DNA of 64,000 bases. Source: Opitutales bacterium. GTDB lineage: Bacteria; Verrucomicrobiota; Verrucomicrobiia; Opitutales; Seribacteraceae. Each line of letters starts with the position of its first letter. Within the stretch, counting starts at the first letter, position 1. Positions 54,334 to 63,849 of this stretch are shown piece after piece. The stretch is from contig JAOFOL010000003.1 in assembly GCA_028042835.1 (NCBI GenBank), positions 1 to 64,000 on the forward strand. The letters run 5' to 3'. The position numbers and the translations under genes are program-made. A model generated the notes under the pieces. The model was not told where the DNA came from and searched no databases. It worked only from the letters and a program-made list of their open reading frames with translations.

Positions 54334-55920
54334 ATGAAAACCGCAGTCTTATGGTTTCGGAAATGTCTTCGTTTAGACGATAACCCATCCCTCGTTCAGG
54401 CATGTGAAGACAGCAATGTGGATTCCATTCTGCCAATTTTTATTTTGGACCCGGGAATTGTTGGTGAAGGCTTTGAAAAATATGGAAAAAACCGCTTACG
54501 ATTTTTACTTGAAAACCTTGAAGATCTTGATCAGCAATTACAGGCTAAAGTATCCAATCCTCTGCATATCTTTCATGGTTCCCCATCCAACGCAGTTGTC
54601 GGTTTACAAAATTATTTAAAAGACAGGATGTATTCCTTTCATTCTGAATACTGCTCTGAACCTCATGGAAGATCGATATCCCAAAGTATACAGGATACCC
54701 TTTCAATAGATAAAGATATACCCTGTCACTTTCACCCTGCTTCCCATACCATCCTGGATTTGGAAAAAACAATCTCTGTGGACGGATTTAAAAATCCAAA
54801 ATCGATGAAGGATATTCAGAAGATTTTTTCCTCAACATTCTCTATTGATCAGGATGGTTTTTTTCAGATTCCGGAGATTTCACCGGAACCAAAAGTTTTA
54901 AAACCGCCTCCGAGTGATTTTAATTTCCAATCCTGTGCCCAACTCTTCAAAGGAGACCTGCACACCTGTTCTTCCCTACGAATCAAATTTTCAAAACTTA
55001 AATTTTTAGATACGACTGATGAGAACTGCTATTTCAAAGGCGGAGAAAGCATAGCTCGGGAGCGCTTAAAAGAAAAAGTTTCCACCCGTCATGATTATGT
55101 AAACACATTCAAAAAACCAAAAACATCTTCAACGAACATACCCTCTAATCCCCGCGAACCGAGTACCACGGGTCTTTCTCCTTACATAACAATTGGTTCA
55201 TTATCAGTCCGCCGACTGTGGAAAGAAGTTGAAAAAGCAAATCGGACGGGTCCCCATAGTACCCCACCCGAATCCTTACACGGACAACTACTTTTCCGTG
55301 AAATGTTTTATCTCCTTTCGCGATCCGTAGAAAATTGGGATCAGGATCAGAACAATTCTATGTGTAAGGAAATCAAGTGGGGAGAACACGATGATATAAA
55401 GATGACTGCATGGGAAGATGGTAAGACTGGATTCCCGTTAATTGATGCCCTGATGAGACAGTTGAAATCCACCGGTTGGATGCACCATCTTGGCAGGCAT
55501 GCGGTTTCCTGTTTCCTCACCCGCGGACAACTTTGGCAGCATTGGAAAAGTGGGCGTGATATATTTGACCACAAACTACTCGACAGTGACTGGGCTTTAA
55601 ATAATGCGAATTGGCTTTGGCTATCTGGCGTGGCTCCATTTTCCATGCCCTATTTTCGTTTATATAATCCCTGTCCGGATGGAAAATCCAGCCTCAATGT
55701 AGATGCAGAAACCGCAGGTTTCATTAGGCACTGGGTCCCGGAATTAGAAAATTTTCCTGTCAAATATATCTACGAACCCCATCTTGCTCCCCTTGGTATT
55801 CAGGAATCGGCAGGATGTATAATTGGAAAAGATTATCCTCTACCCATAGTTAACCGTAAGGAAGTGGCCAAAGAAAACCTCGCCAGTTTCAAAACCAGTT
55901 TAGCCCAGCTATCTGCTTAG
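54334..55920 (+). CDS. Cryptochrome/photolyase family protein of animal CRY / (6-4)-photolyase type
   Basis: LWFRKCLRLDDNPSL; GKNRLRFLLENLEDLDQQL; PSTTGLSPYITIGSLSVR; GQLLFREMFY; GKTGFPLIDALMRQLKSTGWMHHLGRHAVSCFLTRGQLW; FPVKYIYEPHLAPLGIQESAGCIIGKDYPLPIVN. Confidence 0.85.
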   Translation: MKTAVLWFRKCLRLDDNPSLVQACEDSNVDSILPIFILDPGIVGEGFEKYGKNRLRFLLENLEDLDQQLQAKVSNPLHIFHGSPSNAVVGLQNYLKDRMYSFHSEYCSEPHGRSISQSIQDTLSIDKDIPCHFHPASHTILDLEKTISVDGFKNPKSMKDIQKIFSSTFSIDQDGFFQIPEISPEPKVLKPPPSDFNFQSCAQLFKGDLHTCSSLRIKFSKLKFLDTTDENCYFKGGESIARERLKEKVSTRHDYVNTFKKPKTSSTNIPSNPREPSTTGLSPYITIGSLSVRRLWKEVEKANRTGPHSTPPESLHGQLLFREMFYLLSRSVENWDQDQNNSMCKEIKWGEHDDIKMTAWEDGKTGFPLIDALMRQLKSTGWMHHLGRHAVSCFLTRGQLWQHWKSGRDIFDHKLLDSDWALNNANWLWLSGVAPFSMPYFRLYNPCPDGKSSLNVDAETAGFIRHWVPELENFPVKYIYEPHLAPLGIQESAGCIIGKDYPLPIVNRKEVAKENLASFKTSLAQLSA

Positions 55921-57575
55921 AAAAGAAGGAGGTTCCCTGCGGAGTCAATTTTAGTTCCGTCACCTAGTTTCCCTTTCTCATTCATTCCGGCAAATCCCCG
56001 AATGGTAGAAAGATGATCCGCGTCCTCGATTTTTTTATCATTTCGCCAGCGGTGAATTCTAGGAAAGCGTAATGCAACTCCTGATTTGTGCCGACCAGAA
56101 GCCTGTACTCCCTCAAATGCAATTTCAAAAACAAGTTTTGGTTTTACACTGCGGACAGGACCAAATTTTCCGGTTATATTTTTCCTTACGAACTTATCAA
56201 CCTTTTCAATTTCTTCATTGGTCAAACCGGAATAAGCTTTTGCCACAGTGACCAATTCTCCGGATTCATTCCATACAGCCAAGGAATAATCCGAATATAA
56301 ATTGGCTCTTTTTCCGTGGCCAAGCTGGGCACTCACTACCACCATATCTGCCAAAAACGGATCTACTTTCCACTTATACCAAGCTCCCTTAATTCGCCCG
56401 CTTTCATACTTTGAATTCTTTCTCTTAAGCATAAAACCCTCCACTCCACGCTCGCGTGACTCCTCCCTGCGTTTTCCCAAATCACTCCAGGTTTTTTCAT
56501 TCACTTCCGGGGATATTCTCAGTGGCAAATGTTCCGGTAATCCCTGCATTAAAAATTCCAACTTCGCTCTTCTCTCCAGCATGGAGATTGATCTTAGATC
56601 CTCTCCATTCATTCGGAGTAAATCATAAGCTTGAAAACAAACGGGTTCTTTTTTCTGAATAGTGGAGCTAGGATTTTTTCGCCCCAACCTTTTTTGTAAC
56701 CGCGAAAAAGAACGGAGACCTTCCCTTCCCCAGGCTAAAATTTCTCCATCCAGACATGTCCCCGCCGGAAGATAAGGAATGCATTCCAGTAATTCAGGGA
56801 ACGATTCAGCAATTGACTCTTCTCCTCTCGACCAAAGCATCCCACCGCCGGCAGTCGTAGTCAATAGTTGGGCCCGTATGCCATCCCATTTCCATTCGAC
56901 CTGCCAGTCAACCACTTCCCCCAGAGTCCCGGGATCTTCCTGTAAGGGAGAAGCCAGACAAAAAGGAAAAGGTTTCCCCCTGCCCTCATTCTCACCAACA
57001 GGGTTGAGGATTTCCTGCATCGTTAAATCATCGCAAGTCCAATTCCCTGCAATCCTCTGAGAAATTACTGCGGGTTCTACATTTCCAACCCTTGCGAGAG
57101 CCTTACATAAATTACCTTTGGACACTCCCATTCGGAAACCACCTGTAAGTAATTTATGAAAAGGAAGCATTTCATCCGCAGAAAGATGATCCCAGGTTCT
57201 CTCAAGTAATACTTTTCGTTCTTGCGTATCTTGACCTCGCAGGGGAAGTAAATATTTTCGAATTGTATCATTTAGTCCCAGGTTCGACTTTTTTGATTTG
57301 GAACCGGCAAGTAGAGAAATCGTTTCGGCGAGGTCTCCTACCCTGTCATGACATTCTTCGATTAACCAAACAGGCAAGTTTGCACGCGCGGCGATAAAGT
57401 TTCGCAGTTCACCAGTTTTAACTGCACCTTTTATTCGATTGCCCGATAAAAACCAGCATACCCAAATGGAGTCCTCTCCGGGTGCATCTTTAAAATATTG
57501 GACCAGACGATCCAGACGATCATTTGTTTTGGTCAATGAATCGAGATCATGAAAAAGAGCCGCAAATTCTCTCAT
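55917..57575 (-). CDS. ATP-dependent DNA ligase (ligase/exonuclease-cluster type)
   Basis: WKWDGIRAQLL (KxDG), DGEILAW, GFMLKRKNSKYESGRIKGAWYKWKVD; MREFAALF start gives an ATGA overlap with the upstream exonuclease (track start 57620). Confidence 0.93.
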   Translation of the reverse strand: MREFAALFHDLDSLTKTNDRLDRLVQYFKDAPGEDSIWVCWFLSGNRIKGAVKTGELRNFIAARANLPVWLIEECHDRVGDLAETISLLAGSKSKKSNLGLNDTIRKYLLPLRGQDTQERKVLLERTWDHLSADEMLPFHKLLTGGFRMGVSKGNLCKALARVGNVEPAVISQRIAGNWTCDDLTMQEILNPVGENEGRGKPFPFCLASPLQEDPGTLGEVVDWQVEWKWDGIRAQLLTTTAGGGMLWSRGEESIAESFPELLECIPYLPAGTCLDGEILAWGREGLRSFSRLQKRLGRKNPSSTIQKKEPVCFQAYDLLRMNGEDLRSISMLERRAKLEFLMQGLPEHLPLRISPEVNEKTWSDLGKRREESRERGVEGFMLKRKNSKYESGRIKGAWYKWKVDPFLADMVVVSAQLGHGKRANLYSDYSLAVWNESGELVTVAKAYSGLTNEEIEKVDKFVRKNITGKFGPVRSVKPKLVFEIAFEGVQASGRHKSGVALRFPRIHRWRNDKKIEDADHLSTIRGFAGMNEKGKLGDGTKIDSAGNLLLF

Positions 57576-58570
57576 TCCTCCTCCTCTCCACGAATACTTG
57601 CCCCGGACAAAATCGAACAATTCATACCCTGCTCTCCCAAATATCGAGTCAACGCATCCCCATTGCCATGAGTTACTTTAATCTCCTCGGCTCCAGTTCC
57701 CTTGATTACATCAATCAGTCCATTCCAATCGGCATGATCAGAAAGAATAAACCCACGATCCAAGTTCCGCCTTCTACGGGCTCCCCGTATCGCCATCCAT
57801 CCTGAAGCAAAACCTTTTCGAGCACTTCGAAACTTTCGGGTCCAGGTGGAATCTTCCACTGCCGGAGGTGCAATAATTATCGATCCATTAAAATCATATT
57901 CTTTACCCCGTTCGATTTTCATAACCTGAGGTAGTTTGATTCCTGCCTGCTCATAGTGCTCTAAAAAAGGATAAACCGCACTGTGTACATAAATGGATCC
58001 GATTTCTTTTCGTAAGCCTGCCAAAACCCTCTGTGCTTTTCCCAAAGAATAAGAAAATAAAAGGGAAGGTTTATCATCCTGCTTATTTTCAAGCCACCAT
58101 TCATTGATTTGTTGATGAATCTTTTCTTCAGGTAACCATCGATAAACGGGCAGCCCAAAAGTACATTCCGTTATAAACCCATTACATTTTAGTAGTTCAA
58201 AAGGCTCACAAGTCTGATCCTCCTGTGGTTTATAGTCGCCACTTACAACCCATACCCGACCATTTACTTCCACCCGAATTTGAGCAGAACCTAAAATATG
58301 ACCAGCGGGATGAAAAGATACCAAAGAATTTCCAATCTTAATTTTTTCCCCAAAAGGCAGACTTTCCACGACCGCATCTTTTCCAATACGAATTTTCAGC
58401 AGGCTCTTGCAGGTATCAGAGCAAAGATATGAGTTATGCCCGGGCCGGCCGTGATCGCTATGTGCATGAGTAATCAATGCCCGATCCACCTTTCCTCTCG
58501 GATCTATGTAAAAATCACCAGCAGGACAGAATATTCCTTCTCGCCTCAGCTCTAAAACTTCATTTTTCAA
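57572..58570 (-). CDS. Ligase-associated DNA exonuclease (metallo-beta-lactamase fold)
   Basis: ALITHAHSDHGRPGHNSYLCSDTCKSLLK; SFHPAGHILGSAQIRVE; VVSGDYKPQEDQTCEPFE; LSDHADWNGL. Confidence 0.92.
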   Translation of the reverse strand: MKNEVLELRREGIFCPAGDFYIDPRGKVDRALITHAHSDHGRPGHNSYLCSDTCKSLLKIRIGKDAVVESLPFGEKIKIGNSLVSFHPAGHILGSAQIRVEVNGRVWVVSGDYKPQEDQTCEPFELLKCNGFITECTFGLPVYRWLPEEKIHQQINEWWLENKQDDKPSLLFSYSLGKAQRVLAGLRKEIGSIYVHSAVYPFLEHYEQAGIKLPQVMKIERGKEYDFNGSIIIAPPAVEDSTWTRKFRSARKGFASGWMAIRGARRRRNLDRGFILSDHADWNGLIDVIKGTGAEEIKVTHGNGDALTRYLGEQGMNCSILSGASIRGEEEE

Positions 58571-58655
58571 TTATAAAAACCTGATTATTATATAGTTAAG
58601 AAAAAAACATTCAAAATCTACTTTTACTGCAACTAATGAACCTTATAAATTTTAT

Positions 58656-58673
58656 CTAATAAGTAACTATTAG
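58656..58673. promoter_or_regulatory. Inverted repeat CTAATA-N6-TATTAG upstream of the sigma-factor gene
   Basis: Perfect 6-bp arms in the intergenic region preceding the sigma/desaturase operon. Confidence 0.4.
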
Positions 58674-59657
58674 GTGATCTTTAAAATACAACCCCTCGTT
58701 TTATTTACTGTTATGACCAATCTTAATTCATCTTCTTCTACTGCAGGAAACAATTTAGATCCCATTGGTAGATTCATTTCTGATCGTTCACGCATGGCAC
58801 CACCTACTAAGGAAGAGTGTGATGATTTATTCATCAAAATGTCAGAGGGTTCTGACGAAGCAAGAAAAGAACTCATTGAAAGACATGTCCGTCTAGTTGC
58901 TTCCATTGCACTTAAATTTCGACAAACTTGTGTCCCAATGGAAGACATTATGGCAGAAGGCATTCATGGCTTAGTTGTGGCGATGGATAAGTTTGATCAC
59001 ACCCGTGGAATCAAACTTAGCACTTACGCCGCATGGTGGATTCGTCAGCGTATCCAGCGTCTGATTGGTAAAATGTCAAGTGCTGTCGCTGTTCCCCATG
59101 ATGTTTCACAGGGAAAGAGGAAAGAAAACCTTGTCCGGACACAACTCCAAGTGGATCTTGGACGTAATCCTTCAGAAAATGAAGTTAATGATGTGCTTGG
59201 CAAAGATAGAAATCTTTCCAACCGTGTAAAATTTGCCCCTGGTAGCACTCTCTCTCTCGATGAACCATTGGGTGAAGATTCCAACCAAACTCTTGCCGAT
59301 ATGATGTCGGCTGAGGAAGAAGTAAAAAATTCCTACCGTGAAGACGGTTCACTTTCTGATGATATGTCAGTTGCCCTAAGCTTTTTGGGACAGCGTGAAA
59401 GAAAAGTTTTAGCTATGAGGTTTGGAATTGGACAGGATGATTCTATGAAACTGGATGAGATTGCCGATGTTCTTAATGTTTCCGGAGAAAGAGTCAGACA
59501 ATTAGAAGCACTTGGACTCAGGAAGTTAAGAGCAGTTCTCATGCAGAGTGGAAAACTTGACTTTAGACAACTAGATAAGCTTGTGGGAAAAGATTTACGT
59601 GGTAAAACCAAAATGAGTCCCCTTGAATTATCACTCATTGCGGACACTGCCGCGTAA
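58674..59657 (+). CDS. Sigma-70 family (group 2-like) RNA polymerase sigma factor
   Basis: ELIERHVRLVASIALKFRQTCVPMEDIMAEGIHGLVVAMDKFDHTRGIKLSTYAAWWIRQRIQRLI; ALSFLGQRERKVLAMRFGIGQDDSMKLDEIADVLNVSGERVRQLEALGLRKLR. Start likely ATG 58713. Confidence 0.93.
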   Translation: MIFKIQPLVLFTVMTNLNSSSSTAGNNLDPIGRFISDRSRMAPPTKEECDDLFIKMSEGSDEARKELIERHVRLVASIALKFRQTCVPMEDIMAEGIHGLVVAMDKFDHTRGIKLSTYAAWWIRQRIQRLIGKMSSAVAVPHDVSQGKRKENLVRTQLQVDLGRNPSENEVNDVLGKDRNLSNRVKFAPGSTLSLDEPLGEDSNQTLADMMSAEEEVKNSYREDGSLSDDMSVALSFLGQRERKVLAMRFGIGQDDSMKLDEIADVLNVSGERVRQLEALGLRKLRAVLMQSGKLDFRQLDKLVGKDLRGKTKMSPLELSLIADTAA

Positions 59658-60572
59658 ATGTCATTTTCTATATCTAAGTGGGTTTGCCCACCTCCTGAGA
59701 CATTCTCAGAGCCTGCCACTTCGGGTGCAAAAGTGGAGTGGTTTCGTTGTGTTCCTTATATTATCATTCACGGATTGGTTCTACTGGCCTTTTTTCATCC
59801 GTTTGTATGGCCCTGTTTGATTCTTTGCCTTGCATCATACTCAATCAGGATGTTTGCGATCACTGCCTTCTATCATCGATATTTCTCTCATCGGGCATTC
59901 AAAACAAGTCGTGCTTTCCAATTTATCGGCGGCTTTATCGGATGTGCTTCCGCACAAAGGGGTCCCTTGTGGTGGGCGGCTCATCACCGCCGTCATCACC
60001 GCCATTCAGACACGGACAAAGACATGCACTCACCCAAAACAAATAGTTTGTTTTGGAGTCACACCCTTTGGTTTATGACAGATTATGCAGTCCCCACATT
60101 TTTAAAAGAAATACCAGACTGGGTCAAATTTCCGGAACTTCGTTTCATAAATCGTTATGATTGGATTCCTGTCGTTATTTGGGGTGGTTTTTCCTATCTT
60201 CTCGGAGAATGGGCATGGTTTAGCACAGTTACCGGGATGACCGGAATGATGACTTTTATCTGGGGATTTATAGTTCCCACTATCATTTTGTATCACGCTA
60301 CATTCGCGGTCAATTCCCTCACACATCTTTGGGGTAAAAAACGCTTCGATACCGGGGATGAAAGCAGGAACAATTCTTGGGTTGCCCTATTTACTTTCGG
60401 CGAAGGTTGGCACAACAATCATCATTTTTTTCCGGGATCTGCCCGACAGGGATTTTTTAGGGGTGAACTAGATATCACATATATCTGTCTCCGTTTACTT
60501 TCAATTTTCGGTTTAGTCCGTGATCTTAGACCAGTCCCTGATTGGGTTAAAAAGAAGGCTTTAGACCAATAG
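59658..60572 (+). CDS. Acyl-CoA/fatty-acid desaturase
   Basis: His boxes HRYFSHRAF, AAHHRRHHRHSD, GEGWHNNHHFF. Confidence 0.93.
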   Translation: MSFSISKWVCPPPETFSEPATSGAKVEWFRCVPYIIIHGLVLLAFFHPFVWPCLILCLASYSIRMFAITAFYHRYFSHRAFKTSRAFQFIGGFIGCASAQRGPLWWAAHHRRHHRHSDTDKDMHSPKTNSLFWSHTLWFMTDYAVPTFLKEIPDWVKFPELRFINRYDWIPVVIWGGFSYLLGEWAWFSTVTGMTGMMTFIWGFIVPTIILYHATFAVNSLTHLWGKKRFDTGDESRNNSWVALFTFGEGWHNNHHFFPGSARQGFFRGELDITYICLRLLSIFGLVRDLRPVPDWVKKKALDQ

Positions 60573-60588
60573 CCTATCCATCCTCAGG

Positions 60589-61824
60589 ATGAGAATAGGA
60601 ATTGTAGGGTCCGGAATTTCCGGACTTATTTGTGCTTATTTATTACAGAAAAATCATCATGTCTCACTTTTTGAAGCAGACTCGAAACCCGGTGGACATG
60701 TCAATACGGTTACCACAAAAGGGAAAACAGGAACCTTTCAGGTAGATACAGGGTTTATAGTATTCAATCAGGAAAACTACCCCAATTTCGTTCGACTACT
60801 TGATAAGTTAGACGTCGCATCTCAGAAAACCCGCATGGGATTCTCTGTAAAATCTGACACTACGGGTATCGAATATAATGGAGAATCACTTACCGGTCTA
60901 TTTGGACACCTACGAAACATAACCAACCCCGGTCACTGGGGCATGGTCCTAGACATTTTAAAGTTTCATAAATTAGCAGATACTCTACCAGATCCGCAGG
61001 AAACAGTAGATCAATTCATTAACCGAACGGGACTGGGAAAAAGATTTCGCGATGCATTCCTACTTCCGTTGGGTTCCGCACTTTGGTCATGCCCTATCGA
61101 AAGATTTGGACAGTTCCCCATGGAATTTGTTACGGATTTCTTATCCAACCATCAAATGCTCCAGGCAAATAACCGACCCATATGGAGGGTCCTCGAAGGT
61201 GGGTCAAACACTTATGTAAAAGAAATCATCAAACCGCTGGGGGATCGTTTAAAACTGAATTCCCCAGTCAAAGAAGTATCCCGTAACGGTGACGCAGTTA
61301 CAATTTCATTTCCCGATGGTACATCTCAGCATTTCGACGAAGTCATTTTAGCATGCCATGCCGATCAATCCCTTCGAATGCTCAGTAAACCACAAATAGA
61401 AGAGACCAGCCTGCTCTCTTCTTTTCCTTACGAAGATAATCTCGTAACCCTGCATTCTGATGACTCCATACTTCCTCGCCGAAAATCGGCACGGGCCAGT
61501 TGGAATGCCTACCTGCCAAAAGGTAGAAATGAGCAGGCACTGGTCAGTTACGATATGAATATCCTCCAAAGTCTTCCCACCCCCGAGCCATTTTGCGTAA
61601 CCCTCAACCAGGAGAATCAGATTGATCCGAGTATGGAACACGCTAATTTTAAGTTTTCGCACCCCACCTATCATGCGGGTCGAAAAAAAGCCCAGCTCAG
61701 ACATGCTGAATTTATTCGTCGCCAAGGAATCTCTTTCTGCGGAGCCTACTGGGGCTTTGGATTTCATGAGGATGGACTGACCAGTGGCTTGCGGGTTTGC
61801 GAGGCATTCGGGGAAAAACTTTGA
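60589..61824 (+). CDS. FAD/NAD(P)-dependent oxidoreductase (amine-oxidase-like)
   Basis: RIGIVGSGISGLICAYLLQKNHHVSLFEADSKPGGHVNTV; FCGAYWGFGFHEDGLTSGLRVCE. Confidence 0.9.
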   Translation: MRIGIVGSGISGLICAYLLQKNHHVSLFEADSKPGGHVNTVTTKGKTGTFQVDTGFIVFNQENYPNFVRLLDKLDVASQKTRMGFSVKSDTTGIEYNGESLTGLFGHLRNITNPGHWGMVLDILKFHKLADTLPDPQETVDQFINRTGLGKRFRDAFLLPLGSALWSCPIERFGQFPMEFVTDFLSNHQMLQANNRPIWRVLEGGSNTYVKEIIKPLGDRLKLNSPVKEVSRNGDAVTISFPDGTSQHFDEVILACHADQSLRMLSKPQIEETSLLSSFPYEDNLVTLHSDDSILPRRKSARASWNAYLPKGRNEQALVSYDMNILQSLPTPEPFCVTLNQENQIDPSMEHANFKFSHPTYHAGRKKAQLRHAEFIRRQGISFCGAYWGFGFHEDGLTSGLRVCEAFGEKL

Positions 61825-62588
61825 TGGATAGTTCGCTTTATTTCGGCAAAGTCAGCCACCATCGAAAGTCTCCCAAGATCCATAACCTAGAATACAAAGT
61901 CTTCATGGCTCATCTTTTTTTGGATGAACTTCCCATGGTTTTTAAAAACCGATTATTTTGGGCAGTCAATCGTCCGAATTTATGCAGTTTTCAAAGATCC
62001 GATTATCATAGACCTGAAATAAATTCACTTGATGAAGCTATCAGGGAAACGATGAGTGAGCAACTTTCCGAGGACATAAAAGGTCGGATTTCTATTCTTA
62101 CTCATTTACGAACATTCGGATATTGCTTCAATCCAGTCACTTTTTACTACCTTTGGTCTGACGACCTGACGACCCCATTGGTCGTAATGACCGAAATAAC
62201 CAATACCCCCTGGGGCGAACGCTATGTTAAATGTTTCCGGTGGGCTGAATCAGAAAAAAATTCCAGATCTGCTCATGAGTTTCGAAAAGAATTTCATGTT
62301 TCTCCGTTTATTGGAATGGATGTGGAATATGACTGGAGATTTCAAACCCCCAAAGAAAAAAACCATATCGATATGTTTCTTCGACAGAACGGTAAGCTCT
62401 TCTTTTCTGCACACCTACATTTAAAACAAAGAATTATAAATTCTGGAAATCTGGCCTGGGCTCTTCTTCGTTTTCCATTCATGACTATTAAAGTAACTGC
62501 GGCCATTTATTGGAATGCACTTTTACTTCGCCTTAAAGGTTGTCCTTTTTATTCTCATCCCGAGCAATCGAACGTAAAACATGACTAA
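61797..62588 (+). CDS. DUF1365 domain protein
   Basis: LYFGKVSHHRKSPKIHNLEYKVFMAHLFLDELP; RISILTHLRTFGYCFNPVTFYYLW. Confidence 0.9.
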   Translation: MRGIRGKTLMDSSLYFGKVSHHRKSPKIHNLEYKVFMAHLFLDELPMVFKNRLFWAVNRPNLCSFQRSDYHRPEINSLDEAIRETMSEQLSEDIKGRISILTHLRTFGYCFNPVTFYYLWSDDLTTPLVVMTEITNTPWGERYVKCFRWAESEKNSRSAHEFRKEFHVSPFIGMDVEYDWRFQTPKEKNHIDMFLRQNGKLFFSAHLHLKQRIINSGNLAWALLRFPFMTIKVTAAIYWNALLLRLKGCPFYSHPEQSNVKHD

Positions 62589-63849
62589 TCAGGAACGAGC
62601 AACAACAGAAAGAGATTCACCCCGGGATATTCTAAAAGCTGGATTTTTTGAGAAAATTTTATCTCACCAGCTTAAATTATCCACGACTGGTATACTCGAT
62701 CTCAATAGCCCGTCCGGAAAAAAAAGATTTGGTAATCCAGATAACGGAGGACTCGAAGCAGATCTCCAAGTTCACAAAGGAGAATTTTTTCGAAAAGCCT
62801 GCCTCGGCGGTTCTCTTGGGGTGGCTGACAGTTATTCCAATGGAGATTGGGATACGGCAGATTTAGTCTCTTTTTTTCGTTTTTTCCTCCAAAATCAAGA
62901 GGTAATGGATGGCATGGAAAGTGGCTGGGCCACCCTCCTCAACAAACTCGCCAGATGGGCCTACCTTATCGGGCAGAAAAACACCATTCAGGGAAGCCGC
63001 AAAAATATTTCACTGCATTACGATTTAGGCAACGACTTTTATGAATTAATGCTCGACCCGACTATGACCTACTCATGCGGGATTTTTGAATCAGAAAACT
63101 CGACTCTCGAAGAAGCATCACTTGCTAAATATGACCGAATTATTGATCAGCTTAAAATTGAACCCCACCATCATGTTTTGGAAATCGGATGTGGATGGGG
63201 GGGATTTGCCGAGAGACTTGCCCAACGGACGGATGCCCGACTCACCGCCACCACGATTTCCAGTGAACAGTTCAAATATGCAGAAAATCGAATAAATAAT
63301 CTTGGTGCATCTGATCGCATAACAATCGTCAAGCAGGACTATCGTAATCTTTCCGGAGTGTTCGATCGAGTCGTATCCATTGAAATGATCGAAGCGGTTG
63401 GGCATGAATATTTACCCACTTACTTTTCAAAAATTGCAGAACTTCTTTCCCAAAATGGTGCTGCTATCATTCAGGCTATCACCATGCCTGACCACCGGTA
63501 CTCTCAGTATCTTAAAGAAGTTGATTATATCCGGACTAGGGTATTCCCCGGAAGTAATGTACCCTCGGTATCGGCGATGGTCCAAGCCGTTGCCAAAAAG
63601 TCAGACCTACGGCCAACCAATATTTTTGACTTTGGTTATCATTATGCCAGAACCCTCAGGGAATGGCGCCTTCGCTTCTTACAAAACGAAGATAAAATTG
63701 CCAGGCTTGGATATGATCAGTCATTTCGACGGGCTTGGCTTTACTATCTTTGTTACTGTGAGGCCGGGTTTGAAGAAGGCTACACCGGAGACGTCCACCT
63801 TCTACTGACCAAGCCTGAATCAAAGTTATCCAAAGGATTCCCCGAATGA
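62581..63849 (+). CDS. cfa: Cyclopropane-fatty-acyl-phospholipid synthase family protein
   Basis: NISLHYDLGNDFYELMLDPTMTYSCGIFE; HHVLEIGCGWGGFAERLAQRTDARLTATTISSEQFKYAENRI; ALREWRLRF-like ARTLREWRLRF. Confidence 0.94.
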   Translation: MTNQERATTERDSPRDILKAGFFEKILSHQLKLSTTGILDLNSPSGKKRFGNPDNGGLEADLQVHKGEFFRKACLGGSLGVADSYSNGDWDTADLVSFFRFFLQNQEVMDGMESGWATLLNKLARWAYLIGQKNTIQGSRKNISLHYDLGNDFYELMLDPTMTYSCGIFESENSTLEEASLAKYDRIIDQLKIEPHHHVLEIGCGWGGFAERLAQRTDARLTATTISSEQFKYAENRINNLGASDRITIVKQDYRNLSGVFDRVVSIEMIEAVGHEYLPTYFSKIAELLSQNGAAIIQAITMPDHRYSQYLKEVDYIRTRVFPGSNVPSVSAMVQAVAKKSDLRPTNIFDFGYHYARTLREWRLRFLQNEDKIARLGYDQSFRRAWLYYLCYCEAGFEEGYTGDVHLLLTKPESKLSKGFPE

